Shown here: positions 16,582 through 26,517 of the stretch, in pieces
Position numbering within the stretch: position 1 is the first letter of the stretch
How the letters are laid out: each line of letters begins with the position of its first letter
Made by a program: the position numbers and the translations under genes
The notes under the pieces: generated by a model
What the model was told of the DNA's origin: nothing
The model's database searches: none
What the model saw: the letters and a program-made list of their open reading frames with translations, nothing else
Assembly: GCA_017984435.1 (NCBI GenBank)
Contig: JAGNZK010000033.1
Location: 1 to 34,845 of the forward strand
DNA length: 34,845 nt
Direction of reading: 5' to 3'
Source of the DNA: Nitrosomonas sp.
GTDB taxonomy: Bacteria; Pseudomonadota; Gammaproteobacteria; Burkholderiales; Nitrosomonadaceae

Positions 16582-18237
16582 ATGCCATTAAGAATTTTCA
16601 GCAGCAGCTTTTTTAATAAAACTGACGGGTTATTATTAGCGGTTTTAATGGTTCTATCCGCTTCTGCGGCTGCTGAAGAATGGATCTATACCGTACGGCC
16701 GGGCGACAATCTGTGGAACCTGACCGAGCGTCATCTCAAAAACATAAAATATGTGCAGGGATTGCAGCAGTTAAATCATGTACAGAACCCCTATGTCATA
16801 CTTCCCGGAACCCGGCTACGAATCCCTATAGCGTGGACAAAATTGCTGCATGAAGCATCCGCAAACGTAACCAGTGTACATGGCACAGCCACCTTGCACC
16901 GCAAAGATCACCCAAACATACCGATCGAGCTGGGCATGCAACTACTGGCAGGTGATGAAATACGCAGCGGAAACGATACGTTTGTCACCATGGAATTTGC
17001 TGATAAATCCTATTTACAAATACAGAACAATACCAATCTGCGTTTGGAAAATATGCAGATATTCGGTGATTATGGTCTTGTGGATACCCTAATTAATTTG
17101 CAACAAGGACGTACTGAAAGCTCAATACCGGCAAAATCTGAGAACGGCACGCGCTTCAGAATTAAAACGCCGTCGGCGATCAGTTCGGTGCGCGGTACTG
17201 ATTTTCGTGTTGGCACCCTTGAAGTGCATTCTGCTACCCGCAATGAAGTGTTAACCGGCATTACAGAAATCAACAGCGAGCAAAGAAAACTCAGGGTACC
17301 GGCCGGTTATGGTGCGGTGATATCCAAGGAAACACCACCAACACCGCCTGTAAAATTACTGCCGCCCCCTGATCTGTCTGAAACAGCCACTTATTATCAA
17401 AGCCTGCCGCTGGTTATTCAATTAAAACCATTACCGGGTACTCAGGCATACCGCGCGCAAATAAGCACTGATCCGGATTTCAGGGATTTATGGTCTGAAT
17501 TCACCACCACCAGTCTGCCTTTCCGTGATGGTGATATTCCGGATGGTGATTATTGGCTAAGAATCCGCGGTATTGATGAATCATTGATAGAAGGCAAGGA
17601 TGCAGTCATTTCTTTCTCACTCAATGCACGCCCGGAAGCGCCTTTTGTGATTGCGCCATTGCCTGGCGGAGCAACAGCACCGGAACATCAGGAATTTAAA
17701 TGGACGATCCAGTCCGAAGCATCTCATTACGCCATGATGGTTAGCAGGGATGCTGATTTTTCCGATCTGATCTACTCTAATCCTGAAGTGAAAGGAAACA
17801 GTGTCACCTTATCTGAATCATTGACGCCAGGTCATTATTTCTGGCGTATTTTTTCTGTCTCAGCCAGCGAGGGTGCGGGCCCATTCAGTGACACCATGCC
17901 GTTTAGGGTTCCTTATCCCGGACCATCGCTGGAGAATACAAAGCTGGATGAAAACCAAATGACATTTGCATGGCGTGCCGCTGCGGAGGGACAAAGCTTT
18001 CATTTGCAGTTTTCTCGTGATAAAGCATTTACCGATATCATTCATGATCTGCCGGTGACAACTTCTCTAATAACCATAGCAAAACCGGATAGCGGTACTT
18101 ATTATTTGCGTATCAAAACCATTGAATCGGATAGCTTTCAGGGTCCATGGGGACCACATCAGATTATTGAAGTGCCGCGTGGCATATCTTACTGGTTCAT
18201 GCTGTTGATGTTGCTACCACTGTTTGTGCTTTTATGA
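16582..18237 (+). CDS. Exported LysM and FecR domain protein, membrane-anchored
   Basis: This 551-residue protein has an N-terminal signal sequence (hydrophobic LLLAVLMVLSASAAA, cleavage near AAA-EE). A LysM peptidoglycan-binding domain follows at about 36-80 (YTVRPGDNLWNL). A FecR-type beta domain lies at about 95-245, with the hallmark KTPSAISSVRGTDFRV. Three fibronectin-like repeats run from about 265 to 525, and a C-terminal hydrophobic segment (WFMLLMLLPLFVLL) could anchor it. Its stop overlaps the next gene's start (ATGA, 18234-18237), so it is probably the periplasmic partner of that CHASE2 enzyme. I infer that it senses or scaffolds at the cell wall; FecR domains elsewhere relay signals across the envelope. 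Confidence 0.82.
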   Translation: MPLRIFSSSFFNKTDGLLLAVLMVLSASAAAEEWIYTVRPGDNLWNLTERHLKNIKYVQGLQQLNHVQNPYVILPGTRLRIPIAWTKLLHEASANVTSVHGTATLHRKDHPNIPIELGMQLLAGDEIRSGNDTFVTMEFADKSYLQIQNNTNLRLENMQIFGDYGLVDTLINLQQGRTESSIPAKSENGTRFRIKTPSAISSVRGTDFRVGTLEVHSATRNEVLTGITEINSEQRKLRVPAGYGAVISKETPPTPPVKLLPPPDLSETATYYQSLPLVIQLKPLPGTQAYRAQISTDPDFRDLWSEFTTTSLPFRDGDIPDGDYWLRIRGIDESLIEGKDAVISFSLNARPEAPFVIAPLPGGATAPEHQEFKWTIQSEASHYAMMVSRDADFSDLIYSNPEVKGNSVTLSESLTPGHYFWRIFSVSASEGAGPFSDTMPFRVPYPGPSLENTKLDENQMTFAWRAAAEGQSFHLQFSRDKAFTDIIHDLPVTTSLITIAKPDSGTYYLRIKTIESDSFQGPWGPHQIIEVPRGISYWFMLLMLLPLFVLL

Positions 18238-21101
18238 TTCAGTCGGGTGGTCATCTGGTCAAGCATAATACGTTTGCTTTACGCATTATCATACTTCTGT
18301 TTGGTGTTGCACTCATCGCTTATACGGAAATGTTAGAGCGTTTTGATTCCATTCTCTATGACAAAATATCCACCCTACAACAATACCCGCAAGACCCCGA
18401 CATCATCATTGTCGCCATTGATGAAGAAAGTCTCAAAGTCTTAGGCCACTGGCCCTGGTCCAGGGGAGTGCATGCAGAGTTAATCAACCGGCTGACCGCC
18501 ATTGATAACAAGGTGGTCGCTTTGGATATACTCTTTTCAGAATCACAGGGAACGGATCCCTACGCTGATCATTTACTGGCTTTGGCCATTGCTGCACATG
18601 GCAATGTCATTTTTCCTGTAGCACCGATATCTGACAAAAACATAGATTCAGAATCATTAACCTTGGCGCAACCGCTCCCGATTTTTAGGGAACATGCAGT
18701 TTTAGGTCATGCTGATGTTGAGCTAGATAGCGACGGTGTTGCGCGGCGCGTTTTTCTGTATGCGGGTATCAATGCGCCAACATGGCCAGCATTAGGTTTA
18801 GCGCTGGCAGATCCTACAACAACAAGAACAGCACATTCATCACCGGATACCGGCAAAGGAACATTTGGGCAACAACACTGGGTCCGCTCGCAAGAGGCCC
18901 TCATACCGTATACCGGTCAACCCGGCAGTTTTCAGAAAATATCCTATGCCCGGATTTTATTCGACGATGAGGCTTTAGCCAGTCTGAAAAATAAAACTGT
19001 CATTATCGGTATGACAGCAGCCGGTATGGGGATGCGCTTCGCAACGCCGGTATCGCTGGGAAATCGTCAACCGATGACGGGTGTTGAGTGGCATGCGAAT
19101 GTTGTTTCAATGCTAAAGAATAATCGTGCCATTCATCCGGTTACCAAAACGCTGACGGCAATAATCTCAGCTTTATGGATAGTCCTTATTTTGACAGTTA
19201 TCGCGTTGTTAAAAAGAAATCTGACGATTCCAACGCTACTGGCTTTACTGGCTCTCGGTTTATTTATTCCCGGCCTGATACTTGAATTGAGCCATATCTG
19301 GATTCCACCCGGAGCTGCCTTATTAGGTACATTGTCACTTTATCCGTTGTGGAACTGGCGGCGTATTAATGAATTCCTGCGGTCCGTCTGGATTACTAAG
19401 GTCCACTCCAGCACTGCACTCGAATCCATTGGTGATGGCGTCATTATTACCGATGCTTATGATCATATTATTTACATCAACAGAGGCGCTGAAAAGATCC
19501 TGCAAACACAGCTCGATCAAATTAAGGGAAGGCTTTCGCAAGAAATTCTGGGGCTTCACACAAAATCAGGCAATTCATTGATCACTCAAGCCGAAAAAGA
19601 TATTCTGAGCGTTGATCCGGATAAAACCATTATGATCGAGTGCATGCTCAAAACAACCTATGGTAACGATCGAACCGTTCGTATTACCCGCAACCAGTTA
19701 TACGATGATCAAAAAGTGATAATGGGTACAGTGATCGCGATGACGGATATTACCGATACTGTTGAGCTGACACAACGAGTAGCGCATCAGGAAAGCCATG
19801 ATGCGCTAACAAAGCTGCCGAACCGCTCAAAACTGGTGGTTCAATTCGATCACATGATCAAAGCAATCTGGAATACCGACAAAATAATTACTGTATTTTT
19901 TGTCACGCTGGACAATTTCAAGAAAATCAATGATGCGATGGGACATCATGCCGGAGACAAATTACTCACGATGGTTTCCTGGCGATTGTTGGAAATCGTT
20001 CGCAAGGAGGGCGTCGTTGGCCGTTGGGGAGGTGATGAATTTGTTTTGCTTTCCGATCATTTACATAAAGGGGATTCCGTATTGGATATGGCGCAGAGAA
20101 TCCTCGATGCCATCAGACAGCGATTCGAGATTGATGATTTGGAAGTATTCGTTTCCGCCAGCATCGGTATCAGTTTTTACCCGGAAAATGGATTAACCAG
20201 TGAAACCGTACTGGAAAGAGCTGGGACAGCCATGTACCGTGTCAAGCAAGATGGCGGCAACCAGTTTGGTTATTATTCTCCTGAATCCTCTGTGGTTTGG
20301 ACGCTCGACCGGCTTGCATTGGAAAGAGAACTGCGCGCAGCCATAAAAAATAGCGAATTACAGGTTTTATTCCAGCCGATCGTCAATGCGCAATCGCGCC
20401 ACATCGCACGCATGGAAGCACTGGTACGCTGGCCGCATCCCAAGCGAGGATACTTATCACCCAGCGAATTTATTCCTCTGGCCGAAGATATCGGACAAAT
20501 TGAGCAACTCGGTGAAATCGTGCTAAAAACTTCGTGTATCGCTGCCTGTAAACTTTTACGACTGAATTATCCTGTCAATGTTTCAGTGAATGTCAATCCA
20601 CGTCAGCTATTGAACAGAAATTTCCCGAAAATGGTTTCCCAAATACTCCAGGACACCGGCTTACCTGCCAAATCTTTGATACTTGAAATCACTGAAGATG
20701 CCATTGTCAATGACATGGAGCGCATCAGCAAAGTTTTACAGGAAATCAAGAGCTTGGGTATTTCAATTGCCCTTGATGACTTTGGTACAGGCTATTCCTC
20801 GCTCACGCTGTTGCGTGAATTGCCCATCGATATCCTGAAAATTGACAAATCTTTCGTGCGTACATTGGACCATAACATTAATGATCTGAAGATTGTGCAA
20901 GCCATTATCGGCTTGGGTAAAAACTTAGGGTTGACAATTATCGCCGAAGGTGTGGAAACAGAACAACAAACCAGATTGTTACTCAGGCATGAGTGCTATT
21001 ATCAGCAAGGCTATCACTTCAGCCGGCCCATTCCCTATCAAGCGCTGTTTGAATTGATACACGATAAAAAAAATAGGGTGGCACATGGAAGCGCGCACTA
21101 A
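18234..21101 (+). CDS. CHASE2-PAS-GGDEF-EAL cyclic-di-GMP enzyme
   Basis: This is a 955-residue membrane sensor. TM1 lies at about 12-32, and an extracytoplasmic CHASE2 domain spans about 38-300 (YDKIS, VAIDEESLKVLGHWPWSR, VVALDILFSE). Three membrane helices follow at about 310-385. A PAS domain lies at about 400-505, GGDEF at about 530-690 (GGDEF near 599-603), and EAL at about 700-945. The EAL motifs look intact: MEALVRW near 727, NVNPRQL, EITEDAI, ALDDFGTGYSSL near 848, LKIDKSF, AEGVETEQQ and QGYHFSRP, so c-di-GMP phosphodiesterase activity is likely. GGDEF is canonical, but the inhibitory RxxD site is absent (RKEG). Net direction in vivo cannot be decided. It is translationally coupled to the LysM-FecR gene. 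Confidence 0.92.
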   Translation: MIQSGGHLVKHNTFALRIIILLFGVALIAYTEMLERFDSILYDKISTLQQYPQDPDIIIVAIDEESLKVLGHWPWSRGVHAELINRLTAIDNKVVALDILFSESQGTDPYADHLLALAIAAHGNVIFPVAPISDKNIDSESLTLAQPLPIFREHAVLGHADVELDSDGVARRVFLYAGINAPTWPALGLALADPTTTRTAHSSPDTGKGTFGQQHWVRSQEALIPYTGQPGSFQKISYARILFDDEALASLKNKTVIIGMTAAGMGMRFATPVSLGNRQPMTGVEWHANVVSMLKNNRAIHPVTKTLTAIISALWIVLILTVIALLKRNLTIPTLLALLALGLFIPGLILELSHIWIPPGAALLGTLSLYPLWNWRRINEFLRSVWITKVHSSTALESIGDGVIITDAYDHIIYINRGAEKILQTQLDQIKGRLSQEILGLHTKSGNSLITQAEKDILSVDPDKTIMIECMLKTTYGNDRTVRITRNQLYDDQKVIMGTVIAMTDITDTVELTQRVAHQESHDALTKLPNRSKLVVQFDHMIKAIWNTDKIITVFFVTLDNFKKINDAMGHHAGDKLLTMVSWRLLEIVRKEGVVGRWGGDEFVLLSDHLHKGDSVLDMAQRILDAIRQRFEIDDLEVFVSASIGISFYPENGLTSETVLERAGTAMYRVKQDGGNQFGYYSPESSVVWTLDRLALERELRAAIKNSELQVLFQPIVNAQSRHIARMEALVRWPHPKRGYLSPSEFIPLAEDIGQIEQLGEIVLKTSCIAACKLLRLNYPVNVSVNVNPRQLLNRNFPKMVSQILQDTGLPAKSLILEITEDAIVNDMERISKVLQEIKSLGISIALDDFGTGYSSLTLLRELPIDILKIDKSFVRTLDHNINDLKIVQAIIGLGKNLGLTIIAEGVETEQQTRLLLRHECYYQQGYHFSRPIPYQALFELIHDKKNRVAHGSAH

Positions 21102-21140
21102 AACAGTCTGTAAAATGCGTTTACTAAACTTTCGGATCAC

Positions 21141-21659
21141 ATGACACCTAGAATATTGGCTTTAACCATGTCTGACGCACGCACTATTTCCGCATTGGCT
21201 GAAATAATCTGGCGTCATCATTATGCTGCTATCATTTCGCCTGAACAGATTGATTATATGCTGGCACAGCGCTATCAGCCGGCGTTGATCAAGGAACAAC
21301 TATTGAATCCGGAAATCTGGTGGAGAAAATTGGTACTGGATGAAATGATTATTGGCTTTTCGTGCTGCATGCGTACACATCAACCCGGTGAACTTAAAAT
21401 TGACAAACTGTATATTCATCGTGATCATCAGCGCAAAGGCTATGGTGCCCTATTGATGGCAGATGCCATTGAAATTATGCGAGAAAACAACTTGCAATCG
21501 CTGATCCTGACCGTCAATAAACAGAACCAAACTGCTATTCTGGCTTATCAGCAATATGGGTTTGAAATTATGGAGGATAGTGTGGTAGATATTGGCGGTG
21601 GTTTTACCATGAACGATTATTTGATGACTCTGACAAAATTGAATCGCTGGAATAGCTGA
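21141..21659 (+). CDS. GNAT-family N-acetyltransferase
   Basis: This 172-residue protein has a GNAT fold. It would transfer an acetyl group from acetyl-CoA to an amine, and the substrate is unknown. The acetyl-CoA pyrophosphate-binding motif is visible as DHQRKGYGALLM (Q/RxxGxG). It is preceded by a beta strand with the KLYIH turn and followed by LILTVNKQNQTAILAYQQYGFE, the usual motif B with Asn and the YxxxGF ending. It lies 40 bp after the CHASE2 gene and 3 bp before dapF, so it probably shares a transcript with dapF. Confidence 0.85.
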   Translation: MTPRILALTMSDARTISALAEIIWRHHYAAIISPEQIDYMLAQRYQPALIKEQLLNPEIWWRKLVLDEMIIGFSCCMRTHQPGELKIDKLYIHRDHQRKGYGALLMADAIEIMRENNLQSLILTVNKQNQTAILAYQQYGFEIMEDSVVDIGGGFTMNDYLMTLTKLNRWNS

Positions 21660-21662
21660 TCC

Positions 21663-22490
21663 ATGAAACTGAAATTTACCAAAATGCACGGGTTAGGCAA
21701 TGATTTTGTCGTTCTGGACGGCATCAATCAATCGATCAGTCTTAATCAGCAACAGATGCGGCTGCTCGCCGATCGTCATTTTGGCATCGGCTGCGATCAA
21801 ATATTGCTGGTTGAGCAAGCATCCGGTCAGGCTGATTTTCGTTATCGCATTTTTAATGCGGATGGCGGTGAAGTGGAACAATGCGGCAATGGCGCGCGCT
21901 GCTTTGTCCGTTATGTACACGATCATGGTCTGACCCGGAAAAATGAAATCCGCATTGAAACACTCGGTGGCGTGATATCCCCTAAACTGGAAATCAATGG
22001 CAATATCACTGTTGATATGGGAAAACCCATATTTGAGCCTGAAAAAATTCCATTTGTCGCTGAAAAAGATGCATTAACCTATTCGCTTGAAATACAGGAT
22101 ACACCGGTTAAAATAAGTGCCTTGTCAATGGGTAACCCGCATGCCGTGCGTGTCGTAGCGGATATTGACAGTGCGCCGGTAGCTACCGAGGGTGCGTTGA
22201 TAGAAACGCATCCACGTTTTCCCAAAAGAGTGAACGTGGGCTACATGCAAATTATCGATCGCAATCGCATCAAGTTACGGGTTTTTGAACGTGGCGCGGG
22301 CGAAACGCTGGCTTGTGGAACGGGTGCGTGCGCAGCAGTTGTCGCCGGTATCCGTCTGGATTTATTGGCGCATCAGGTAACTGTCAGCACGCGGGGCGGT
22401 GAATTGAAGATCCACTGGGACGGGCCGGACGAGCCCGTTTGGATGACGGGACCGGCAGTCACTGTATTCGAAGGCGAAATAAATTTGTAA
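21663..22490 (+). CDS. dapF: Diaminopimelate epimerase
   Basis: DapF interconverts LL- and meso-diaminopimelate, supplying lysine synthesis and peptidoglycan cross-links. The 275-residue protein has the family N-terminus ([16 protein letters not shown]) and both catalytic cysteines: C74 in CGNGARC and C218 in [10 protein letters not shown]. The length matches E. coli (274). It is PLP-independent. It is followed 17 bp later by the DUF484 gene and then xerC, an order conserved in many beta- and gammaproteobacteria. Confidence 0.96.
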   Translation: MKLKFTKMHGLGNDFVVLDGINQSISLNQQQMRLLADRHFGIGCDQILLVEQASGQADFRYRIFNADGGEVEQCGNGARCFVRYVHDHGLTRKNEIRIETLGGVISPKLEINGNITVDMGKPIFEPEKIPFVAEKDALTYSLEIQDTPVKISALSMGNPHAVRVVADIDSAPVATEGALIETHPRFPKRVNVGYMQIIDRNRIKLRVFERGAGETLACGTGACAAVVAGIRLDLLAHQVTVSTRGGELKIHWDGPDEPVWMTGPAVTVFEGEINL

Positions 22491-22507
22491 CTAATCATTA
22501 AGGAAGC

Positions 22508-23221
22508 ATGATGAAACCGGAAGATGTCGCACAGTATCTACAGGATCACCCACAATTCTTCAATGAATATGCCGATTTGCTGGCGGACATTGCTATTCCT
22601 GGCACGCACGATAACAAGGTTGTCTCAATCAATGAACGACAGGTTATCTCATTAAGAGAAAGAAATCGCGTATTACAGGATAAGCTTCTGGAACTGATCA
22701 GCTTTGGTGAAGAAAACGATGCCATCGGGGAGAAAATGCATCGTTTAACCATCGCATTACTTTCCGTTTCCAACATAGGTGAATTTTTTACTGCACTCTA
22801 TTTCAGTTTGCGAGAGGATTTCGCCGTGCCGCTTGTAGCCATGCGTCTGTGGAATCTCTCCTGCAGTGCCCCGGATCATGTTGAATTTACCCCTGTCAAT
22901 CAGGATGTTCATATGATTGCCGAAAGCCTGTCGCAACCTTATTGTGGCAATCATATCGCGGACGAAATCAAATGCTGGTTTGGTGAAGGTGCTGAGCACC
23001 TCAATTCATTTTCCATGATTCCATTGAATACCACACAAACCATTGGTTTACTGATTCTGGGCAGCCCTGATGCCGAAAGATTTTATCCGGAAATGGGAAC
23101 GCTGCATTTAAAACGATTGGGAGAACTGGTGTGTACCACCATTGCCCGCTATGACCTGGCAGAAACTGCAAATGGCGAAGAGGCCATTCAAGACGACCTG
23201 TCCAATGAACAACAAACCTGA
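22508..23221 (+). CDS. DUF484 family protein (GAF-like)
   Basis: This 237-residue protein is of the DUF484 family, whose function is not established. The N-terminus MKPEDVAQYLQDHPQFFNEYADLLADI is diagnostic. A coiled-coil stretch (SLRERNRVLQDKLLELI) follows, then a GAF-like alpha/beta region ending SMIPLNTTQTIGLLILGSPDAERFYPEMGT. AAGGAAG sits just before the ATG. The gene lies between dapF and xerC, and its last 17 bp overlap xerC. Confidence 0.88.
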   Translation: MMKPEDVAQYLQDHPQFFNEYADLLADIAIPGTHDNKVVSINERQVISLRERNRVLQDKLLELISFGEENDAIGEKMHRLTIALLSVSNIGEFFTALYFSLREDFAVPLVAMRLWNLSCSAPDHVEFTPVNQDVHMIAESLSQPYCGNHIADEIKCWFGEGAEHLNSFSMIPLNTTQTIGLLILGSPDAERFYPEMGTLHLKRLGELVCTTIARYDLAETANGEEAIQDDLSNEQQT

Positions 23222-24098
23222 GTCATTAGCTGCTGCATTTATTCATCATCTCACTTATGAGCGGCGTTTATCACCGTTGACGTCTGAAAATTATGCACGT
23301 GATATTCGTGTTCTGCTTAAACATCTCAACACAGATAATTTAACACAGGTTCAATCAGCCAATATTCGCCAGGTGATCGCGCAACTGCATGGCAAAGGCC
23401 TTTCCGGTAGAAGTTTAGCGAGAATGTTATCGGCCTGGCGCAGTTTTTATCTGTATTTGATACGCGATCATCAATACCGGCACAATCCCTGTATTGGCTT
23501 GCGTGTTCCCAAATCACCGCAGAAATTACCCGATGCACTCTCCCCTGATGAAGCGGTACGGTTATTAACGTTTCGCACTGATCATATTTTGACGTTTAGG
23601 GATAGCGCCATGTTTGAGCTATTTTACTCTTCCGGCCTAAGGCTGGCAGAACTGGCGCAACTTAAGCCTGCGGATATCAACTTTACGGAAGGAACGATTA
23701 AGGTGCTTGGCAAAGGCGGGAAAACACGTATTGTTCCAGTTGGCGATTATGCCATTCAAGCCCTAAAAGCCTGGATTGAACAACGCCTACAGATCATTAA
23801 ACCCGATGTAACCGCACTTTTTTTATCGCAACATGGCGATGCCATTAGCGTGCGCACGATCAGTCACCGTTTAAAGAATCGGGCAAGGCAACAAGGGCTC
23901 AACCAGAATGTGCATCCGCACGTGTTACGGCACTCTTTTGCCTCTCATCTTTTACAATCCAGCGGTGACTTGCGTGCCGTACAAGAAATGCTTGGTCATG
24001 CCAGCATAACTTCCACACAGGTATACACACACTTGGATTTTCAACACCTTACCAAAATTTATGATACGGCACACCCACGCGCAAAAAAAAGAAGCTAA
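23205..24098 (+). CDS. xerC: Tyrosine recombinase XerC
   Basis: XerC, with XerD, resolves chromosome dimers at dif near the division site. Its 297 residues comprise an N-terminal SAM-like core-binding domain (about 5-90) and a C-terminal catalytic domain. All six catalytic positions are visible: R146 (SSGLRLAEL), K170 (LGKGGKTRIVP), H239 and R242 (HVLRHSFASHLL), H265 (LGHAS) and Y274 (QVYTHLDF). I chose ATG 23205 because MNNKPESLAAAFIHHL fits the family, whereas the upstream start at 23142 would read deep into the DUF484 gene. The dapF-DUF484-xerC context supports XerC over XerD. Confidence 0.93.
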   Translation: MNNKPESLAAAFIHHLTYERRLSPLTSENYARDIRVLLKHLNTDNLTQVQSANIRQVIAQLHGKGLSGRSLARMLSAWRSFYLYLIRDHQYRHNPCIGLRVPKSPQKLPDALSPDEAVRLLTFRTDHILTFRDSAMFELFYSSGLRLAELAQLKPADINFTEGTIKVLGKGGKTRIVPVGDYAIQALKAWIEQRLQIIKPDVTALFLSQHGDAISVRTISHRLKNRARQQGLNQNVHPHVLRHSFASHLLQSSGDLRAVQEMLGHASITSTQVYTHLDFQHLTKIYDTAHPRAKKRS

Positions 24099-24143
24099 TC
24101 ATTTGCAGATTCCTTCTATCCGAATCGGCTATGTTTTATACGC

Positions 24144-24149
24144 TATAAT
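24144..24149 (+). promoter_or_regulatory. Candidate -10 box upstream of hslV
   Basis: A perfect TATAAT lies 29 bp before the hslV ATG in the xerC-hslV gap. No convincing sigma-70 -35 or heat-shock sigma-32 element is visible at the right spacing. Confidence 0.35.
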
Positions 24150-24178
24150 GGCATTTTGTAACAAGCTAAATAAATTTC

Positions 24179-24700
24179 ATGACAACAATTGTTTCAGTAA
24201 GACGCGGACGTCAAGTTGCATTGGGTGGTGATGGTCAGGTAACGCTCGGGGCTGTGGTGGCTAAATCCAGCGCACGTAAAGTACGCAGACTCTATCATGA
24301 CAAAATTCTGGCAGGATTCGCCGGTGGCACTGCGGATGCATTTACGCTGTTCGAACGATTTGAGGGCAAACTGGAAGCACATCATGGCCATATCATGCGT
24401 GCAGCTGTCGAACTGGCGAAAGATTGGCGTACAGACCGGATTTTGCGCAGATTGGAGGCCATGCTGGTGGTTGCCAATGAAGATGCCACTTTGATTATCA
24501 CCGGTGCCGGCGATGTGATCGAACCTGAATTGGGTCTTGCCGCCATTGGTAGCGGCGGGTCTTATGCGTTAGCCGCTGCTCGTGCGTTATTGGAAAACAC
24601 AACCTTATCCCCTAAGGAGATTGTACAAAAATCACTCAGCATTGCCGGTGATATCTGTATCTACACCAATCAGGACCATGTCATCGAAACCATTGATTAA
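24179..24700 (+). CDS. hslV: ATP-dependent protease subunit HslV (ClpQ)
   Basis: HslV is the N-terminal-threonine peptidase that forms a double hexameric chamber with HslU and degrades misfolded and regulatory proteins. Its 173 residues begin [20 protein letters not shown], so removal of Met exposes catalytic T2. The proteasome-beta-like features [19 protein letters not shown] and [17 protein letters not shown] are present. The length is normal (E. coli 176). hslU follows after 110 bp; this gap is larger than usual but holds no clear terminator. Confidence 0.96.
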   Translation: MTTIVSVRRGRQVALGGDGQVTLGAVVAKSSARKVRRLYHDKILAGFAGGTADAFTLFERFEGKLEAHHGHIMRAAVELAKDWRTDRILRRLEAMLVVANEDATLIITGAGDVIEPELGLAAIGSGGSYALAAARALLENTTLSPKEIVQKSLSIAGDICIYTNQDHVIETID

Positions 24701-24810
24701 TTATTCTCTCAGCAGCCTTTTTATTTTGACAAATATCACGCCAATCAATTTATCCGAGCCTGTCATCTAGAAATGCTGTTTATATTACCTCTATCGCAGA
24801 ATTTATACCT

Positions 24811-26142
24811 ATGTCCCAAATGACCCCACAAGAAATTGTCCATGAACTGGACAAACATATCATCGGCCAGAATTCAGCCAAACGGGCTGTGGCTATTGCA
24901 CTCAGGAACCGCTGGCGCAGGCAGCAGATTGCCGATCCGTTACGTCAGGAAATCACGCCGAAAAATATTCTGATGATCGGCCCTACCGGCGTCGGCAAAA
25001 CCGAAATCGCCCGTCGTCTGGCAAAACTGGCGCATGCGCCTTTCATAAAAATCGAAGCGACCAAATTCACGGAAGTCGGCTATGTCGGACGTGATGTCGA
25101 TTCAATCATCCGTGATTTGGTCGAAACAGCCATTAAAGAATCGCGAGAACAGGAAACCAGGAAGAAACAACCGCTCGCGGAAGACCGTGCCGAAGATCGC
25201 ATTCTGGATGCTCTATTGCCCGTTGCCAGGGATTTTGAGTCACATTCAACTGCCGAGGATCGAGATAATTTAACACGGCAGAAATTCCGTAAAAAACTGC
25301 GCGAAGGCGAATTAGATGACAAGGAAATTGAAATAGAAGTCGCCATGCCGCGCGCCAATATGGAAATCTTTGCACCACCCGGCATGGAAGATCTGACCTC
25401 CCAAATTCAGGGTATGTTTCAGAATATGACAGGAGACAAAAAGAAAACACGCAAGCTGACGATTCGTGAAGCAAAAAAAATGCTCCTGGAAGAAGAAGCT
25501 TCGAAGCTGGTCAACGATGAAGAATTGAAACTGACGGCGATACAGAATGTGGAACAGAATGGCATTGTATTTCTGGATGAAATAGACAAAATCGCCAGTC
25601 GTACAGGCAATACAGGCGGTGATGTTTCACGTCAAGGGGTACAACGGGATTTACTACCGCTGGTTGAAGGTACTACGATCTCAACCAAATATGGCATGAT
25701 CAAAACTGATCACATCCTATTTGTTGCCAGCGGTGCATTTCATATGTCCAAGCCTTCTGATCTGATTCCCGAATTACAAGGGCGTTTTCCTATTCGGGTT
25801 GAACTGTCTAGCCTGAGCGTCAGTGACTTTGAACAAATTTTGACCAATACGGATGCATGCCTGACGCGTCAATATGAGGCGCTACTGGCTACAGAAGGTA
25901 TACAACTGCAATTTGCCAGTGATGCCATCAAACGTTTGGCCGAAATCGCATACTCCGTGAATAGCAAAACTGAAAATATCGGTGCCAGACGCCTACACAC
26001 CGTCATGGAAAAACTATTGGAGGAAATTTCATACGGTGCATCTAAACACAGCGGAGAAACCATTATTATTGATGCGTCGTATGTCGACGAACGTCTCAAG
26101 AGTCTTTCGCAAAGTGAAGATCTGGCGCGATATGTCCTATAA
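24811..26142 (+). CDS. hslU: ATP-dependent protease ATPase subunit HslU (ClpY)
   Basis: HslU is the AAA+ unfoldase that feeds substrates to HslV. The 443 residues match E. coli length. Walker A is GPTGVGKT at 57-64, and the [15 protein letters not shown] pore-loop region follows at about 89. The intermediate I-domain lies at about 110-240, Walker B GIVFLDE at 251-257, and sensor 2 in [17 protein letters not shown]. The C-terminal LARYVL tail is the kind that docks into HslV. A strong terminator follows at 26246. Confidence 0.97.
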   Translation: MSQMTPQEIVHELDKHIIGQNSAKRAVAIALRNRWRRQQIADPLRQEITPKNILMIGPTGVGKTEIARRLAKLAHAPFIKIEATKFTEVGYVGRDVDSIIRDLVETAIKESREQETRKKQPLAEDRAEDRILDALLPVARDFESHSTAEDRDNLTRQKFRKKLREGELDDKEIEIEVAMPRANMEIFAPPGMEDLTSQIQGMFQNMTGDKKKTRKLTIREAKKMLLEEEASKLVNDEELKLTAIQNVEQNGIVFLDEIDKIASRTGNTGGDVSRQGVQRDLLPLVEGTTISTKYGMIKTDHILFVASGAFHMSKPSDLIPELQGRFPIRVELSSLSVSDFEQILTNTDACLTRQYEALLATEGIQLQFASDAIKRLAEIAYSVNSKTENIGARRLHTVMEKLLEEISYGASKHSGETIIIDASYVDERLKSLSQSEDLARYVL

Positions 26143-26245
26143 GTTTCTTAGTTTTAGAAATACCGCGATTCTAATTTTGAAATATTCCGCTTTACTGTCA
26201 CGCACAAGATAAAGACAATGAACTACTGAAATCAGGCTGAGGAAG

Positions 26246-26271
26246 TCTGTTTAGTACAAACAGATTTTCTT
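26246..26271 (+). terminator. Rho-independent terminator of hslVU
   Basis: TCTGTTT (26246-26252) and AAACAGA (26258-26264) form a 7-bp stem with a 5-nt loop, followed by TTTTCTT. It lies about 100 bp after the hslU stop. Confidence 0.65.
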
Positions 26272-26314
26272 AATGTAGAAGGGTTTGGGGCGAATAATCT
26301 TAATTTGCCAAGAT

Positions 26315-26427
26315 GGCCAAGCCGATAGTTGTAATGCACTTTACTTCTCTTAGTAAACTCACTGAACCAATTCATTTAGTTGGTTGGATCTAAAAGAAAT
26401 AACCCTAATAATCTACCCAGCTTGGCC
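26315..26427. ncRNA. Candidate structured RNA with three-way-junction layout
   Basis: GGCCAAGC (26315-26322) is the exact reverse complement of GCTTGGCC (26420-26427) and could close a 113-nt fold. Inside are two hairpins: TTTACT/AGTAAA (26340-26357) and AACCAA/TTGGTT (26365-26385). No coding frame is apparent. The strand is unknown. On the minus strand it would be the 3' tail of the small exported-protein mRNA; on the plus strand it lies beyond the hslU terminator. It could equally be a decayed repeat. Confidence 0.3.
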
Positions 26428-26454
26428 TAAATACGGACCATTCTATAATAATTA

Positions 26455-26497
26455 CGCTTGCTTATTTCACAGCTTGTTTAGCTCAACAAGGCAAGCG
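26455..26497 (-). terminator. Hairpin after the small exported-protein gene
   Basis: CGCTTGC (26455-26461) pairs with GCAAGCG (26491-26497), and an inner stem CTTGTT/AACAAG lies within. It sits 21 bp downstream of the minus-strand stop at 26518 and is followed on that strand by TAATTATTAT. It is a weak terminator candidate. Confidence 0.4.
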
Positions 26498-26517
26498 ACT
26501 GTTCATTTATTATTATA

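Noticed and set aside
21102-21140. Terminator between the CHASE2 gene and the GNAT gene
   Set aside because: No stem followed by a T-tract can be found in this 39-bp gap.
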